A stretch of 64,000 bases of DNA from Geovibrio thiophilus (GCF_004087915.1 NZ_CP035108.1:2604001-2668000), one strand, 5' to 3'; shown: positions 34,775 to 45,562, counted from the first letter of the stretch. The notes: generated from the letters alone by a model not told the origin. A program made the numbers and translations.

Positions 34775-37581
34775 TAAAGCTCCATATCTACAGTCATTTC
34801 TTTTCCGTCACGCCTGATTTTCAGGGAGACCGTGTTCCCCTGCTTCATATAGAAAAGGGCTATTTTCAAATCTTCCAGAGAGCTTACCTCAAAGAAATCT
34901 ATCCCGATGATCACATCCCCTGCCTTGAGACCCGCCTTTTTCGCCGGAGTATCATCACCGACTTCGGTCACCTCGGGGGACACTTCGGGATCCTTAACAC
35001 CCACGCCGAGCTTAGGGGCGGAGGCTCCGTCCAGCCTGCCGGGATAAAGCACGAAGTCAGCTATCCCTTTTTCCGCTGATTCATCCTGCACTATGGAAAT
35101 ATATTTCAGACCGTTACGCCGCTTCACCCTGTCCGGCACGCCGTAGCCTCTTCTTATGTGTCCGTTTCCGGCGAGAACAACCATTATGCCGTCATTATTT
35201 TTTATGTAGTCCGCAACGGTTTCCGCCATTGTCTCATCCCAGAGAAGCTGCGCCTCAAGAAAATTTTCAAAAACCTGTCTTGAGGGGTGCATGTTGTATA
35301 CCCATCTGAGATCCTCCCTGTAGTCAGGGTCTGTGTAGTCCAATTCAGACGCCGTGTGCTCCCGCTCAGCGGCGGAGAGCGTGAAGAGCCCGTCAGAAGC
35401 GGTCTTCTTTGTCGCCTCCATAGGAGCATTCAACGCAACTACCCTTATCCCGTGTTCTCTGGCATAGGTAAGTATCGGCTTATACAGGTGATAGTCATAC
35501 CGCCAGCGTTTATAATACTCCGTCTGCTTCAGCATCATCCGTTCATCAATCACGCCTTCAATGTAATCATCCAGAACCTTCTGAAACGGACGCTGGAACA
35601 TCTCCATTCCTATGGCGATTTTGCCGTATTTTTCATGGAGCAGCTTAATCACGGCAAGCTGACCTGCGTGGTGGGAATGCTGATCGTGGTTTTCACCGAT
35701 ATAGATAAGCCTTGTGCCCTCAGCCTCAGCCGCTATATCCTCCAGACTCATGGCAGAAGACACCCGGAAGGCGTATTCTTTGTTCTTTATTTCATAGATG
35801 ACGCCGTCTTCAGTGCGTTCGGTTTCTTTTTTCACATTGCGCCCCTTCACAAAAACAAGTTCGCTGTATTTGCCGTAATGCGGCAGCCTGCGGCAAACGC
35901 CGTCAAGCCCTTCGGTCTCCCCGCTGACGGAGATCACAGCATTGTCTGCGCTGAAAGGGTTTTTATACGCCTTCACCAGAAGTCCCGCCCCTTTTTCCGG
36001 CGCGCGTCCGAAGTATTTGCCGTAAAAGCCTTCCGGCACACCTGCAAGCATCACGGAGTAATCCTTGTAATCCTCAAGCCTGAACTCCTCATAGGGAACA
36101 CGCTTAACCTCACCCTGCCCGTTTACGTCCGCAAGGCAGTCAAACCCTTCCGCACCTGTTACAAAAACCTTCCTTGATGCTCCTATATAGGTTGCCAGAA
36201 CAGGCGGAATCTCCGAGGCATAGAGCATTCGCGGCACATCGTAGTACGGATCAATCGCGAAGCTCAGCGGCTCCGTATCTGTGGCAAGCTCAAACATTTT
36301 GCTTGCGTTGTCGCTTCGGAGTATGAAATCCTTCTGTCCTGTGATGGTTTTCACGCTCACAGGAACATCGGCAACGAAATCCCCTCCCTTCCTCACAAGG
36401 TTAAAGGAGGTTATATAACGTCCGTTTTCCGATTTTATATCGATTTTCTCAGCCGAGTATTCCGGCAGACCCTTAGCTGTTATCCATGTATCGAAAAGCT
36501 GCGCCGCATTCTCTCCGGCTACAGTGACAAAAGCTTTTCTCCAGTCGTCCCATGAGGCTCTTCTTCCTGTGTTGTCTTTTACAAAAAGCCGGACAGCGTC
36601 TAAAAATTTGTCATTTCCGTAGGTGCGCTTAAGCATATGAAAAAACATCATAGACTTGTTGTAGCCCACAGCGGAACCGGTCTTTCCGTGGCGGGAGCGG
36701 AACTCGGTGAGCGGAAAATCCGTTTCATTATCAGTGTATGCGGCGAAAGAGATCAGGGCGTTCCTGCGGTATTCCTTCCCTTTCCACTTAAGCTCGTCAT
36801 AGTAGTAATCAGCCATGTATGTGGTTATGCCCTCAGCCCAGTTGCCTTTGTCATAATCGATCCCGACAGAGCCGCCGAACCACTGATGCAGTATCTCGTG
36901 CCCGAGAGAGGTTTCTGTTATGAAAGGCAGGGGTATAACGGCGGAACCCAATGTTGTGAAGCCCTCAAAGGCGTAGCCAACGGGATAGGGAACCTCAACC
37001 GCGGTGAAAGCCTTAAACGGATACCCGCCTATGAACTCGCTGTACATTTTTATATATTCAATGCTCTTCTGTATGTATTCATCAGCGAAAGCTGCGTTTT
37101 TCTTTGAGAAAGCAGTGCGTACGGCCACACCAGCCGCTTCAACGGATTTCACGGAAACATCCCTGACGATAACCAGATCAGGCTTTACGACCTCACCCCT
37201 GCTGCGAAAGGTATAAACATTATTAAACGGCTCAGATGTTTCCTCCCCTTCAAACAAAGGGAAATATCCTTTGGGAACAGTCACCTTAAGCATAACATAA
37301 GCTTTTTCCTCCGGAACGGGAAACCAGTCGCCGAAAATGCTGTGCGGCGCACCCTCAAAGCTTATCTCGCTCCTGCCCGCCGGAAGGGTGAAAGAGCCGT
37401 CTGTCACCTCAGCGCCTTTAATATCAAGCCCGGCACTGCTGAACTCAGCCGGCGAATCGGACTGCCACGCCGCCCTGCCCTTGACTTCCGTGCCGGAATA
37501 AGTCAGCTCAAGGCTGTATATGTTCGCCGCAAAAGCGTTAACAGACAAAAAAACACAAAAAAGAATCAGAATACGTTTCAT
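34774..37581 (-). CDS. M1-type metallopeptidase-ChaN-PDZ fusion protein, exported
   Basis: A 935-residue protein with a signal peptide (ILFCVFLSVNAFAA). Residues about 20-470 are an M1 gluzincin with zinc motif HEILH (H228) and NWAEG providing the third ligand. Residues about 610-845 are a ChaN/haem-binding-uptake domain (YIGENHDQHSHH, IAIGMEMFQRPFQ, VVLAGNGHIRRGYG). Residues about 850-935 are a PDZ domain (KLGVGVKD, AGLKAGDVIIGID). The parts suggest periplasmic peptide or haem-protein processing. ChaN-PDZ pairs are known in lipoproteins; an M1 peptidase in the same chain is unusual to me. Confidence 0.87.
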   Translation of the reverse strand: MKRILILFCVFLSVNAFAANIYSLELTYSGTEVKGRAAWQSDSPAEFSSAGLDIKGAEVTDGSFTLPAGRSEISFEGAPHSIFGDWFPVPEEKAYVMLKVTVPKGYFPLFEGEETSEPFNNVYTFRSRGEVVKPDLVIVRDVSVKSVEAAGVAVRTAFSKKNAAFADEYIQKSIEYIKMYSEFIGGYPFKAFTAVEVPYPVGYAFEGFTTLGSAVIPLPFITETSLGHEILHQWFGGSVGIDYDKGNWAEGITTYMADYYYDELKWKGKEYRRNALISFAAYTDNETDFPLTEFRSRHGKTGSAVGYNKSMMFFHMLKRTYGNDKFLDAVRLFVKDNTGRRASWDDWRKAFVTVAGENAAQLFDTWITAKGLPEYSAEKIDIKSENGRYITSFNLVRKGGDFVADVPVSVKTITGQKDFILRSDNASKMFELATDTEPLSFAIDPYYDVPRMLYASEIPPVLATYIGASRKVFVTGAEGFDCLADVNGQGEVKRVPYEEFRLEDYKDYSVMLAGVPEGFYGKYFGRAPEKGAGLLVKAYKNPFSADNAVISVSGETEGLDGVCRRLPHYGKYSELVFVKGRNVKKETERTEDGVIYEIKNKEYAFRVSSAMSLEDIAAEAEGTRLIYIGENHDQHSHHAGQLAVIKLLHEKYGKIAIGMEMFQRPFQKVLDDYIEGVIDERMMLKQTEYYKRWRYDYHLYKPILTYAREHGIRVVALNAPMEATKKTASDGLFTLSAAEREHTASELDYTDPDYREDLRWVYNMHPSRQVFENFLEAQLLWDETMAETVADYIKNNDGIMVVLAGNGHIRRGYGVPDRVKRRNGLKYISIVQDESAEKGIADFVLYPGRLDGASAPKLGVGVKDPEVSPEVTEVGDDTPAKKAGLKAGDVIIGIDFFEVSSLEDLKIALFYMKQGNTVSLKIRRDGKEMTVDMEL

Positions 37582-37790
37582 TTCCCACCTTTATATCGGT
37601 TAATACCTATTAGTTTCACACATTTGAGTGTCAGATCAAAGACAATTTTCATCATATTTATTCTTTGATTTTTTTATTTTTGTTTTGCAGACGGTTATAA
37701 AAATAAGCGGGCTAAATTCGGCTTGCAAATGCAAGCTTTTTAAGTAAAAAATAAGTAAAGAAATATTCAATCTTATTCAGGGGTCAAATC

Positions 37791-39647
37791 ATGCAGTTTT
37801 TCAGGGATGTTTCCCTTAAGGTCAAACTTCTGGGCATTTACTTTTTCGGTCTTATTCTTTTGGGGGTAGTGGGTTACGGTCTGTTCATCTACACCGAGGT
37901 ACAGAACTACTACACGGACAAATCCGTTTTCAGCTCACAGGGGCGGTATTTTCAGGAAAAATCCTTCCGCCATATGAAATATACCATGGATCTCCACGGC
38001 ATACTCACCCGCCTGTACTCCGCCGCGGGGGATCCGGCGAACAATAAGGAAAACATAGTTAAAGAATTCATCAGCAATGTGCTTATTCTCAGTGATGACA
38101 GCTACTCCTTCGCCATATTCGATTTCAGCGGGAATCTGGTTGCGGCAAACGGGAGCGATTTCAAAAACCTCATAAACTCCGGCACAACCAACCGCAGCAA
38201 GCTTAACTTACTTATCAAAAAAGCCTTTGAAGCACGCATGCACGGTGCGTTCGCGGACTTTTCATCGGACGGGAAAAATGTGAGCTACTTCATAAATACC
38301 ATGTACTTTGAGCCGCTTGACTACTATATCCTCTCCCTTGATAAAACCCAGCGATCGGAGGAAAACATAGACAGTATTCTCCTTGAAAAGCGCATGCGCA
38401 TCATAAAATCCGTTGTGATATGCTTCATACTCGGTCTTGCCGCCACCACAGTCGTGGTCGGCATACTCTACACATACCTCAAGGGGATGACAAAAAACAT
38501 CAACCGTATAACCCGCAGCATAGGGGATCTCGGTTCCGCAGGGGTGATAGAAACCAAGCTGGAGGCAGTGAACAGAGACGAGATAGGACGGATGATAGCC
38601 GCCTTCAACGATTATCTCCAGAAGCGTCTGAACATGGAGCAGTTCAAGCAGCTGATAGAAGAGGATAAAAACATTCATGACGTTTATGTCAGGGTTTTCG
38701 GACTGCTGAACAGCTTCGGCTTCCACGATTTTGCGATATACGAGGTGGACGAGGCGAAAAATAAAATCAATTATCTCAACCACGAAATCTGCGGTGATGT
38801 CTGTACCCTTGAGCCCATGCCCTGCTCTGACGACATACTTATAAGTCCTGAGGAATGCAGGTGCAAGAGGCTGGCGCAGACTGTCTTCGGCTCCGCCGAT
38901 TTCAGAGCCTGTCCGAAGTTTCTGGGGTATGACAAAAACAGAAAGCACATGTGCATGCCGATCATAATCGCAGGCTCGGTTGGCGAAGTGGTGCATGTCA
39001 CAGTTAAGCCGGAGGATGAGGAGATGCTGAAAAAAGCCCTGCCGCTGCTTCAGGATTATCTGAAAAACGCGTCTCCGGTTATAGAAAGCAAGAAACTGCT
39101 TAAAAACCTCCGTGAAACAACGCTGAAAGATCCGCTGACGGGTCTGAACAACCGCAGGTTCCTTGAGGAGTACACAGAGATTCTCACCGCGGACACCAAG
39201 CGCAGGCAGAAAAACATGGGAATACTGATGTGCGACCTTGACTACTTCAAAAAAGTGAACGATGACCTCGGACACGAGACAGGGGACAGAGTGCTCCAGA
39301 TTCTCGCCACTATAATGAAGGGCTCGGTACGCTCATCGGACATAATAATACGCTACGGCGGTGAAGAGTTCCTCATAATCATCAAGGATGCTGAGGACGA
39401 CGAAAGCGTTATGAGGGTGGCGGAGAAGATAAGGGAGAACATGGAAGCCCACGAAATGCGCCTGAGCCCGAATGTGACCCTGAAAAAGACACTGAGCATC
39501 GGCGTTTCCATATTCCCGAAAGATACGGAAAACTTCTGGCAGGCGATCAAATTCGCCGATATTTCACTCTACAAGGCAAAGGAAGCCGGAAGAAATAAAG
39601 TTATGCGCTTCACAAGGGATATGTGGACGCACGATACTGAATATTAA
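37791..39647 (+). CDS. Membrane diguanylate cyclase with Cys-rich domain
   Basis: A 618-residue protein: TM1 about 12-32, a periplasmic sensor (35-200), TM2 about 203-225, HAMP, then a GAF-like region (about 285-440) with seven Cys between residues 331 and 387 (EICGDVC, EECRC and HMC segments), and a C-terminal GGDEF domain (about 450-610). The active site is RYGGEEFL and the product-inhibition I-site RSSD lies just before it, so it should make c-di-GMP under feedback control. The Cys cluster suggests metal or redox sensing. AGGGGTC precedes the ATG. Confidence 0.9.
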   Translation: MQFFRDVSLKVKLLGIYFFGLILLGVVGYGLFIYTEVQNYYTDKSVFSSQGRYFQEKSFRHMKYTMDLHGILTRLYSAAGDPANNKENIVKEFISNVLILSDDSYSFAIFDFSGNLVAANGSDFKNLINSGTTNRSKLNLLIKKAFEARMHGAFADFSSDGKNVSYFINTMYFEPLDYYILSLDKTQRSEENIDSILLEKRMRIIKSVVICFILGLAATTVVVGILYTYLKGMTKNINRITRSIGDLGSAGVIETKLEAVNRDEIGRMIAAFNDYLQKRLNMEQFKQLIEEDKNIHDVYVRVFGLLNSFGFHDFAIYEVDEAKNKINYLNHEICGDVCTLEPMPCSDDILISPEECRCKRLAQTVFGSADFRACPKFLGYDKNRKHMCMPIIIAGSVGEVVHVTVKPEDEEMLKKALPLLQDYLKNASPVIESKKLLKNLRETTLKDPLTGLNNRRFLEEYTEILTADTKRRQKNMGILMCDLDYFKKVNDDLGHETGDRVLQILATIMKGSVRSSDIIIRYGGEEFLIIIKDAEDDESVMRVAEKIRENMEAHEMRLSPNVTLKKTLSIGVSIFPKDTENFWQAIKFADISLYKAKEAGRNKVMRFTRDMWTHDTEY

Positions 39648-40516
39648 CCGTGCACCATGCACAGGGCGGCGGCGCCTAAGAGCCCTGCCCTGTTCTTTGC
39701 CGCTGCGGTTTCAATCACGACCTTATCCTTTAGCGCGGGAAAGACTATCTTTGAAAACACCTTGACCGCTGTATGCAGATAAGCGTCGGACATTTCCGAA
39801 AGCCCGCCGCCTATCTTTATCTTAAGCGGAGCAAAGAGATTGGCTATGCTCGCCATACCGTGGGCAAGGCTGTTGGCGTATTTATCGAAGGCAAGCTCAG
39901 CCACCTTGTCGCCTATTTTAAACTGTTTATATACATCAGCCGCCTTGAGAAACTTCACATCAGCACTGAGCTCGTTGTAGCTGCGCACAAGCCCGTTCAT
40001 GCTGCAATAATACTCAAAACAGCCCCGTTTGCCGCAGCCGCATTTCTCACCGTTGAAATTCAGCGTGATATGCCCCACCTCAAACGCCGCGGATTCGGAT
40101 GTAACGAGTGTTCCGTCCAGTATCAGTCCGCCGCCCACACCCGTTCCCAGAGTGAGCAGGATCATGTTTCCCGTGCTCTCCGTTTCGAAGAATATGTACT
40201 CGCCCAGAGCGGCAAGGTTCGCGTCGTTCTCCACGCTCACGGGAAGCTCCGTGAGCGCCTCAATATCTGTCTCAAGAGGGTGTCCGTTCAGAACAGGCAG
40301 ATTGGGGCAGTAGGCGCTGCCGTCGCTGACATTCCCCGGAATACCTATACCCACGGCAGAGCAGGAGTTTCCAAGGGAAAAATCACGGATCCGCTTTATC
40401 AGCTCTTCATAGGTATAGGGTGTTTTTTCGGATTCGTACTCAAGGAAGATGCCGTTTTCATCAACCACTCCCATTTTAAGGTTTGTGGCGCCTATGTCAA
40501 AGCAAGCGTATTTCAT
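39644..40516 (-). CDS. ROK-family sugar kinase
   Basis: About 290 residues from ATG 40516. The ATP motif FDIGATNLKMGVVD opens the protein, LGTGVGGGLILDG follows, and the zinc motif is CGCGKRGCFEYY with the upstream His in EVGHITL, as in ROK glucokinases and fructokinases. The substrate is not certain. ATG 40516 is preferred because it overlaps the SPL gene stop by one base (TAATG); an in-frame start 41 codons upstream would lie deep in that gene. Its stop overlaps the convergent diguanylate cyclase stop. Confidence 0.88.
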   Translation of the reverse strand: MKYACFDIGATNLKMGVVDENGIFLEYESEKTPYTYEELIKRIRDFSLGNSCSAVGIGIPGNVSDGSAYCPNLPVLNGHPLETDIEALTELPVSVENDANLAALGEYIFFETESTGNMILLTLGTGVGGGLILDGTLVTSESAAFEVGHITLNFNGEKCGCGKRGCFEYYCSMNGLVRSYNELSADVKFLKAADVYKQFKIGDKVAELAFDKYANSLAHGMASIANLFAPLKIKIGGGLSEMSDAYLHTAVKVFSKIVFPALKDKVVIETAAAKNRAGLLGAAALCMVHG

Positions 40517-41541
40517 TATTTCATCCTGATAAACGGGAAGAGAGATTCCAGCTCTTCCCTTTCGCCCGGGTCGAAGCCCATAAGCTTTTCCCAGAGAGAG
40601 GAATGCTCCATGCAGAAATACAAGAAGGCGTTTTCCCATCTCTTTCTTACAGATCCTACCACACTTCTCAGCATGTGCGCCCGAAGCGGCTTAAAATAGC
40701 GCATTTTGCCGTCCAGTCCCTTTGTGTAATCGCCCTTGAGGAGCATACTTCCGCCGAACTTGTCCCGCATTGCGGAGAGCAGTTCCGGCATGAAGCGGAA
40801 TGTGGAAACACTCACAAACTGAACAGAGGATTCATCCACATACTGCGCCAGCAGCTCTATAAGTTCATCGTAGTCTTTTTCAAAGCCTTCGTAATATATC
40901 ACCGGATCAAAATGGAAGGAAACTTTATATCCGTATTCGGCAAGCTCCTTCGCCGCACTTAGTCTCGCTCTGAGAGGCGCGGCGCCGTGCTCCTCCATCT
41001 TTATCACATGCTCAGGGTTCAGGCTCCAGCTTACCACAATATTCTTAGGATTTAAGTTAAAGAGTTTTGAAACATTCGCGGATTTTGTCTTAAGCTCAAA
41101 CTGTATATTGTCATATTCATTCACAACGGGCACGAGGATTTCGCTCAAACCAAGCACATTATCCAACGCCAGACTGTCCGACAGCTCGCCTGTGCCCAGA
41201 CGCACACGCTCACCCTTTGCGCCGAGCGCCCGCATCTCGCTTACTATGGCGTCAGTGTCCCCGTAAACTTTTATGTATGAGTGATTAAGGTATGACTGGA
41301 GTATGCAGTACGAACAATCGAACGGGCAGCCTTCGGCGGCATCGGTTACATAATAATTGCAGCAGCGGTATATTTTCGTTGCGGGGCATCTGTGCACGTA
41401 GTTGTTGCGTGAGGAGGATATGAGGATGTTCCTTTTGGTGTCCTCCGGCGTGAAGCCGTCCTCAACAAGCACCGCTTCGTTCTCCCTCGCGATTCTGCGG
41501 GCAAGGGGCAGATTTTCCGCAGATTTTTCAATATATATCAT
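40516..41541 (-). CDS. SPL-family radical SAM protein
   Basis: A 341-residue protein of the spore photoproduct lyase-like radical SAM family. The cluster-binding motif is GCPFDCSYCILQSY (CxxxCxxC), preceded by CNYY. In spore formers SPL repairs UV damage; this organism type makes no spores, so the substrate is unknown, and a nucleic acid repair role is only a guess. It lies inside a coupled operon: its start overlaps the upstream unknown gene by 14 bases and its stop overlaps the ROK gene by one. Confidence 0.87.
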   Translation of the reverse strand: MIYIEKSAENLPLARRIARENEAVLVEDGFTPEDTKRNILISSSRNNYVHRCPATKIYRCCNYYVTDAAEGCPFDCSYCILQSYLNHSYIKVYGDTDAIVSEMRALGAKGERVRLGTGELSDSLALDNVLGLSEILVPVVNEYDNIQFELKTKSANVSKLFNLNPKNIVVSWSLNPEHVIKMEEHGAAPLRARLSAAKELAEYGYKVSFHFDPVIYYEGFEKDYDELIELLAQYVDESSVQFVSVSTFRFMPELLSAMRDKFGGSMLLKGDYTKGLDGKMRYFKPLRAHMLRSVVGSVRKRWENAFLYFCMEHSSLWEKLMGFDPGEREELESLFPFIRMK

Positions 41542-42310
41542 TTTCTTTCAGAAACCTGAAAAGCCCGAAGACTTTTACCCTGTTTTCAAAAAGCTTTTCG
41601 CATTTTTCCATATATTCCTCAGCGGAGGAGGCTGTGAATGACACTGTTATCTCCGGCGTTTCAAAACCTGACACGCTGGATACGCCAGCACAGAGTTCCG
41701 ACGCAAGCTCCCTGAACTCCGCTCCGAAATCCGTTCTTCTGCTTATGCGCTCTGTTTCAAGCTTTTTCACCAGCGACATATCAGACGGATCTATCTCTCT
41801 GTCCGCATAATCGGTGAGGGTTTCAGCGGCATTCCTGAAGGCGGATACGGAGGGCTGGGAACAGGCGTATGAGTGCAGAAACTGCCTGTGGGATTCCGGC
41901 AGGGAGGCGTACATACCCACGGTCTTCATAGAAGGCTCCTTTGATCTTATATACTCAAGGAAAGCTTCCGGAGCCCTGCACAGTGTTTTGAGGGATTCGG
42001 CGTTTTTTGCGCCTTTGACTCTTGATGAAAGGGCTTTTACTTCCTTCGATCCGCCAAAGGATTCGGCAAGGATAATCATCCGCCCCGTGTCTATCAGATC
42101 CGGTTCGCCGTGGATGCTCAGAGAAAGATTAAATGCCTCGTTGAGGCTGAGCGCGCCCGCATGGAAAAATTGCTCCGCATCCCTGCCGAAACCGCTGAGC
42201 CTGTATGCTTTTCCCTTTATCTCCGCAACAGCGGGAGGGAAAGGGTTATCCGCCTCTTTATCTTTCCAGCGGAAATCAGCGGGACAGAAATCAGCCTTTA
42301 TCAGCTTCAT
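41528..42310 (-). CDS. Protein of unknown function between ftsY and the SPL gene
   Basis: About 260 residues from ATG 42310 ([10 protein letters not shown]); the frame is open further upstream but only within ftsY. It is soluble and largely helical, with no signal peptide or recognised motif. It overlaps ftsY by 20 bases and the SPL gene by 14, so it is translationally coupled on both sides. I cannot assign a family. Confidence 0.75.
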   Translation of the reverse strand: MKLIKADFCPADFRWKDKEADNPFPPAVAEIKGKAYRLSGFGRDAEQFFHAGALSLNEAFNLSLSIHGEPDLIDTGRMIILAESFGGSKEVKALSSRVKGAKNAESLKTLCRAPEAFLEYIRSKEPSMKTVGMYASLPESHRQFLHSYACSQPSVSAFRNAAETLTDYADREIDPSDMSLVKKLETERISRRTDFGAEFRELASELCAGVSSVSGFETPEITVSFTASSAEEYMEKCEKLFENRVKVFGLFRFLKENDIY

Positions 42311-43328
42311 TGCCGTCCGTGCGAAAAAGCGCTTCCACAAAGCTTTCAGCGTCAAACGGACGAAGATCGTCCATACCTTCGCCGAAGCCGATAAACTTAA
42401 CCGGAATCCTGAGTTCATCGATGATGCCTATGATGGCTCCGCCCTTGGCTGTTCCGTCCAGCTTGGTGAGAACGATTCCGGTAATACCCACCTCTTCATG
42501 AAACTTTTTTGCCTGCGCAAGGGCATTCTGACCGCTTGTAGCGTCAAGAACCAGAAGCACCTCATGAGGGGCTGACGGCATCTCTTTTTTGATTACCCTG
42601 AATATTTTGTCAAGTTCCTTCATCAGATTGAACTTGTTGTGAAGCCTGCCCGCGGTATCTGCTATGAGCACATCAAAACCCTTCGCTTTGGCGGACTGCA
42701 CGGCGTCGTATATTACCGCCGCAGGGTCTGAACCCTCCGCCTGACGGATTATGGGAACTCCTGCCCTGTCCGCCCATACGGCAAGCTGATCCACTGCCGC
42801 CGCGCGGAAGGTATCTCCGGCAGCGAGGACGGTTTTAAGTCCGGAATCCTTGAACATCTTCGCCAGCTTGGCTATGCTGGTGGTTTTTCCCGTTCCGTTC
42901 ACGCCTACTACTATCACCATGTAAGGCTTTTCTTCAACCTGATTCAGGCTGTTGTCCATGCTGATTATCTCAAGAATTTTTCTTTTCAGGCTGGTTCTGA
43001 GCTCCGCTGGATCCTTCAGGGTTTTTCTGGAAACCTCTTCACGAACACTATCTATAATTTTCACAGAGGTCTGCACTCCCATGTCGGAGGTTATGAGAAG
43101 TTCCTCAAGCTCTTCAAGAAGGTCTTCGTCTATGGTTTTACGTCCGAGGAAAATATTCTCAAGACCGCCTGTGAACTTGTCGGATGTTTTTGAAAGCCCC
43201 GCCTTAAGCTTTCCGAAGAAGCCTCCGGAAGGATCATCAACGGGAGCAGAAACCGTTTCCCGCCCCGTTTGTTCCTCCGGCTGGGGAGTGTCGTTTTTCT
43301 TCTTCCTGAATATATCGAAAAATGCCAT
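42291..43328 (-). CDS. ftsY: Signal recognition particle receptor FtsY
   Basis: A 345-residue SRP receptor GTPase. A short acidic/basic A region is followed by the N domain and the G domain with G1 [23 protein letters not shown], and [10 protein letters not shown] followed by the C-terminal [13 protein letters not shown]. It docks Ffh (11437) at the membrane. ATG 43328 was chosen because GGAG precedes it; 22 more codons upstream are open. It is the first gene of the ftsY-unknown-SPL-ROK operon. Confidence 0.96.
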   Translation of the reverse strand: MAFFDIFRKKKNDTPQPEEQTGRETVSAPVDDPSGGFFGKLKAGLSKTSDKFTGGLENIFLGRKTIDEDLLEELEELLITSDMGVQTSVKIIDSVREEVSRKTLKDPAELRTSLKRKILEIISMDNSLNQVEEKPYMVIVVGVNGTGKTTSIAKLAKMFKDSGLKTVLAAGDTFRAAAVDQLAVWADRAGVPIIRQAEGSDPAAVIYDAVQSAKAKGFDVLIADTAGRLHNKFNLMKELDKIFRVIKKEMPSAPHEVLLVLDATSGQNALAQAKKFHEEVGITGIVLTKLDGTAKGGAIIGIIDELRIPVKFIGFGEGMDDLRPFDAESFVEALFRTDGNEADKG

Positions 43329-43551
43329 TAAATAATGCTCCGCAGACTTTTTTATAAGCCCAACAAGTAAAAACTGTTGCCGATTGTTTGTCAATATGAT
43401 TTATTGGGTTAATTGTGTATTTAAAAAACATGTTTGCTTAAATATTAATTGTTTATAAATCAGACTGCCCGGGGTATAATAAGCTGAATTTCTGTTGCCG
43501 GCATTGAAATATCATTCATAATTTATAGATAATCACCTCATGGAGTAGCAT

Positions 43552-45504
43552 ATGAAACTTACTATCAAATACAAAATTATTGTTGCTTTCAGCCTGCTTT
43601 CGCTTGTAACTATTCTTTTTCTGTCCATGACCACCTACAACAACGCTAAAAAGATGTCCTACTCCATGATTGAAAACGACCTGACACACACCACCGACAC
43701 ATTCGCCTCCATTGTGCTCTCCTCCATAAACTCATCGGCAAAGGGCTATCTGGACGGGACCGTGGATTCGGGCTTAAATATAATAAACCTTACTTATATG
43801 AACTCCCTCAGAGGCGGTTACAGCGAAAGCACGGCTATGTATGACGCTTCTCAGGCGCTTCTGGAACAGAATATAATTGAAAAAGGCTACTTCATAATCC
43901 TCAGCGAATCGGGCGAAATCCTGTACGACAGAAAGAGAGACAACATCGGAAAAAACCTTTCTTCCTCAGCGGGCTTCACCGAGCTTATCAAAGAGCGCGG
44001 CGGTTTTGCCCCTGTGACCCAAGACGGCATGCCCGCACTGGCTGCGGCAGGGTACTTTGAGGAATGGGGCTGGATAATCATTGGAACCGTCCCCGTATCC
44101 GACTTTAAAACAATGCTCAACCCCAAGGATTTCAGAGACTTTATCCTCTCCGTAAAAATAGGCGACACTGGCTACGGCTATGTGCTTGATTCTGCCGGAA
44201 CCCTGATGGTTCACCCCGCTATGGAAGGTAAAAACCTTATGGAGAGCAAAGATTCCGACGGAAGGCTATTCATTAAAGAGATAGTCAGCAACAAAACAGG
44301 CAAGATAATCTACCCTTGGAAAAACCCGGGCGAAGATAATGCACGTGAGAAAATCGTTATCTATAAATATATACCGGAGGTTGACTGGATAATAGCCGCC
44401 GGAAGCTACATTGAGGAGCTCGAAGCGCCGCTAATCCGCATGAGAAATATAATATTAATCGAAAGCCCCGTTATTCTGGCGCTTTTCATCATAACAAGCT
44501 ATTTCGCCGCCTCCACGATCACCAAGCCGCTCCTCGGGTTTGTCGCGGTTTTCAGAGAGATAGCCGGCGGTGACCTCACAAAGAAAATTCTGGTTAAATC
44601 CGGCGATGAAATTGGCATTGTTGCCCGTGAGTTTAACATATTCGTGGACAATATCAGAGAAACCATGCTCAGCGTAAAGGACGCGACGAATACTGTCGCG
44701 TCCGCAACTAACGAGCTTTCCAGCACTGCGGAGGAGCTTTCAGCCACCGCTGATTCCCAGTCCGCTCAGGTGGGTGACATAGCAAACGGAATGAGGGATG
44801 TAACTCACTCCGCAGAAGAGGTTGTCCTTCATGTGGAAAGTACGGGAAAAAGGGTTGAGGAAGCCCTTGACGTTACTGAAAAAGGAAAAGAGTTCGTTCA
44901 GCAGACCGTCCGCAGAATATCAGGCATCAAAACCACAACGGCCGGGCTGTCTGAAACCATCGAAAAACTCGGCAAATCATCCGAAGAGATAGGAAACATA
45001 ATAAGCGTAATCAACGATATAGCGGATCAGACAAACCTTCTGGCTCTCAACGCCGCAATTGAGGCGGCCAGAGCAGGCGAAGCGGGAAGAGGCTTCGCCG
45101 TGGTTGCGGACGAGGTTCGCAAGCTCGCCGAACGAACACAGAATGCCACCAAAGAAGTCGGCAACATTATAACCTCACTCCAGAAAGAGACAGAAATGGC
45201 TGAAAAAGGGATGCTTGAAGCTGAAAAGAGTGTGGATCAGGGCATAGGCGCAGCGGAAGAGACAAGACACGTGTTTGATAATATCGTTACCGCAGCAGAG
45301 CAGATTCACCACGAGACATCCTCCGTCATGTCTCTCGTGCAGCAGCAGACCAAATCTACCCTGAATGTCAATGAAAACCTTCAGGGCGTTGCCACAGCGG
45401 TTGAGCAGAGCTCAGTGGCTTTTGCCGAAGTCACTCAGACAGTGAACAACCTTCAGGTGCAGACGGAGAATCTCACTATGCTGATAGCAAGGTTTAAAGT
45501 TTAG
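43552..45504 (+). CDS. Methyl-accepting chemotaxis protein with double-Cache-type sensor
   Basis: A 650-residue receptor: TM1 about 8-28, a periplasmic dCache-like ligand domain (35-295) with [22 protein letters not shown]2 about 302-325, HAMP (326-380) and a long signalling helix hairpin whose tip reads [24 protein letters not shown] methylation-type pairs are visible on the helices. The ligand is unknown. It is monocistronic. With the CheW-CheZ fusion at 18542 it shows that the organism is chemotactic. Confidence 0.95.
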   Translation: MKLTIKYKIIVAFSLLSLVTILFLSMTTYNNAKKMSYSMIENDLTHTTDTFASIVLSSINSSAKGYLDGTVDSGLNIINLTYMNSLRGGYSESTAMYDASQALLEQNIIEKGYFIILSESGEILYDRKRDNIGKNLSSSAGFTELIKERGGFAPVTQDGMPALAAAGYFEEWGWIIIGTVPVSDFKTMLNPKDFRDFILSVKIGDTGYGYVLDSAGTLMVHPAMEGKNLMESKDSDGRLFIKEIVSNKTGKIIYPWKNPGEDNAREKIVIYKYIPEVDWIIAAGSYIEELEAPLIRMRNIILIESPVILALFIITSYFAASTITKPLLGFVAVFREIAGGDLTKKILVKSGDEIGIVAREFNIFVDNIRETMLSVKDATNTVASATNELSSTAEELSATADSQSAQVGDIANGMRDVTHSAEEVVLHVESTGKRVEEALDVTEKGKEFVQQTVRRISGIKTTTAGLSETIEKLGKSSEEIGNIISVINDIADQTNLLALNAAIEAARAGEAGRGFAVVADEVRKLAERTQNATKEVGNIITSLQKETEMAEKGMLEAEKSVDQGIGAAEETRHVFDNIVTAAEQIHHETSSVMSLVQQQTKSTLNVNENLQGVATAVEQSSVAFAEVTQTVNNLQVQTENLTMLIARFKV

Positions 45505-45534
45505 CAGGGCGTCATACCTGCATGTGAAAACAGT

Positions 45535-45562
45535 TTGAATTTAACGCGATATACTTTACAAT
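45535..45562 (+). promoter_or_regulatory. Promoter at the ancestral smc start (predicts a leaderless message)
   Basis: TTGAAT (45535-45540), 16 bases, TACAAT (45557-45562), seven bases before the ATG of the duplicated 5' end at 45569. No ribosome-binding site lies between, so transcripts would start at or next to the A of that ATG. Confidence 0.6.
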
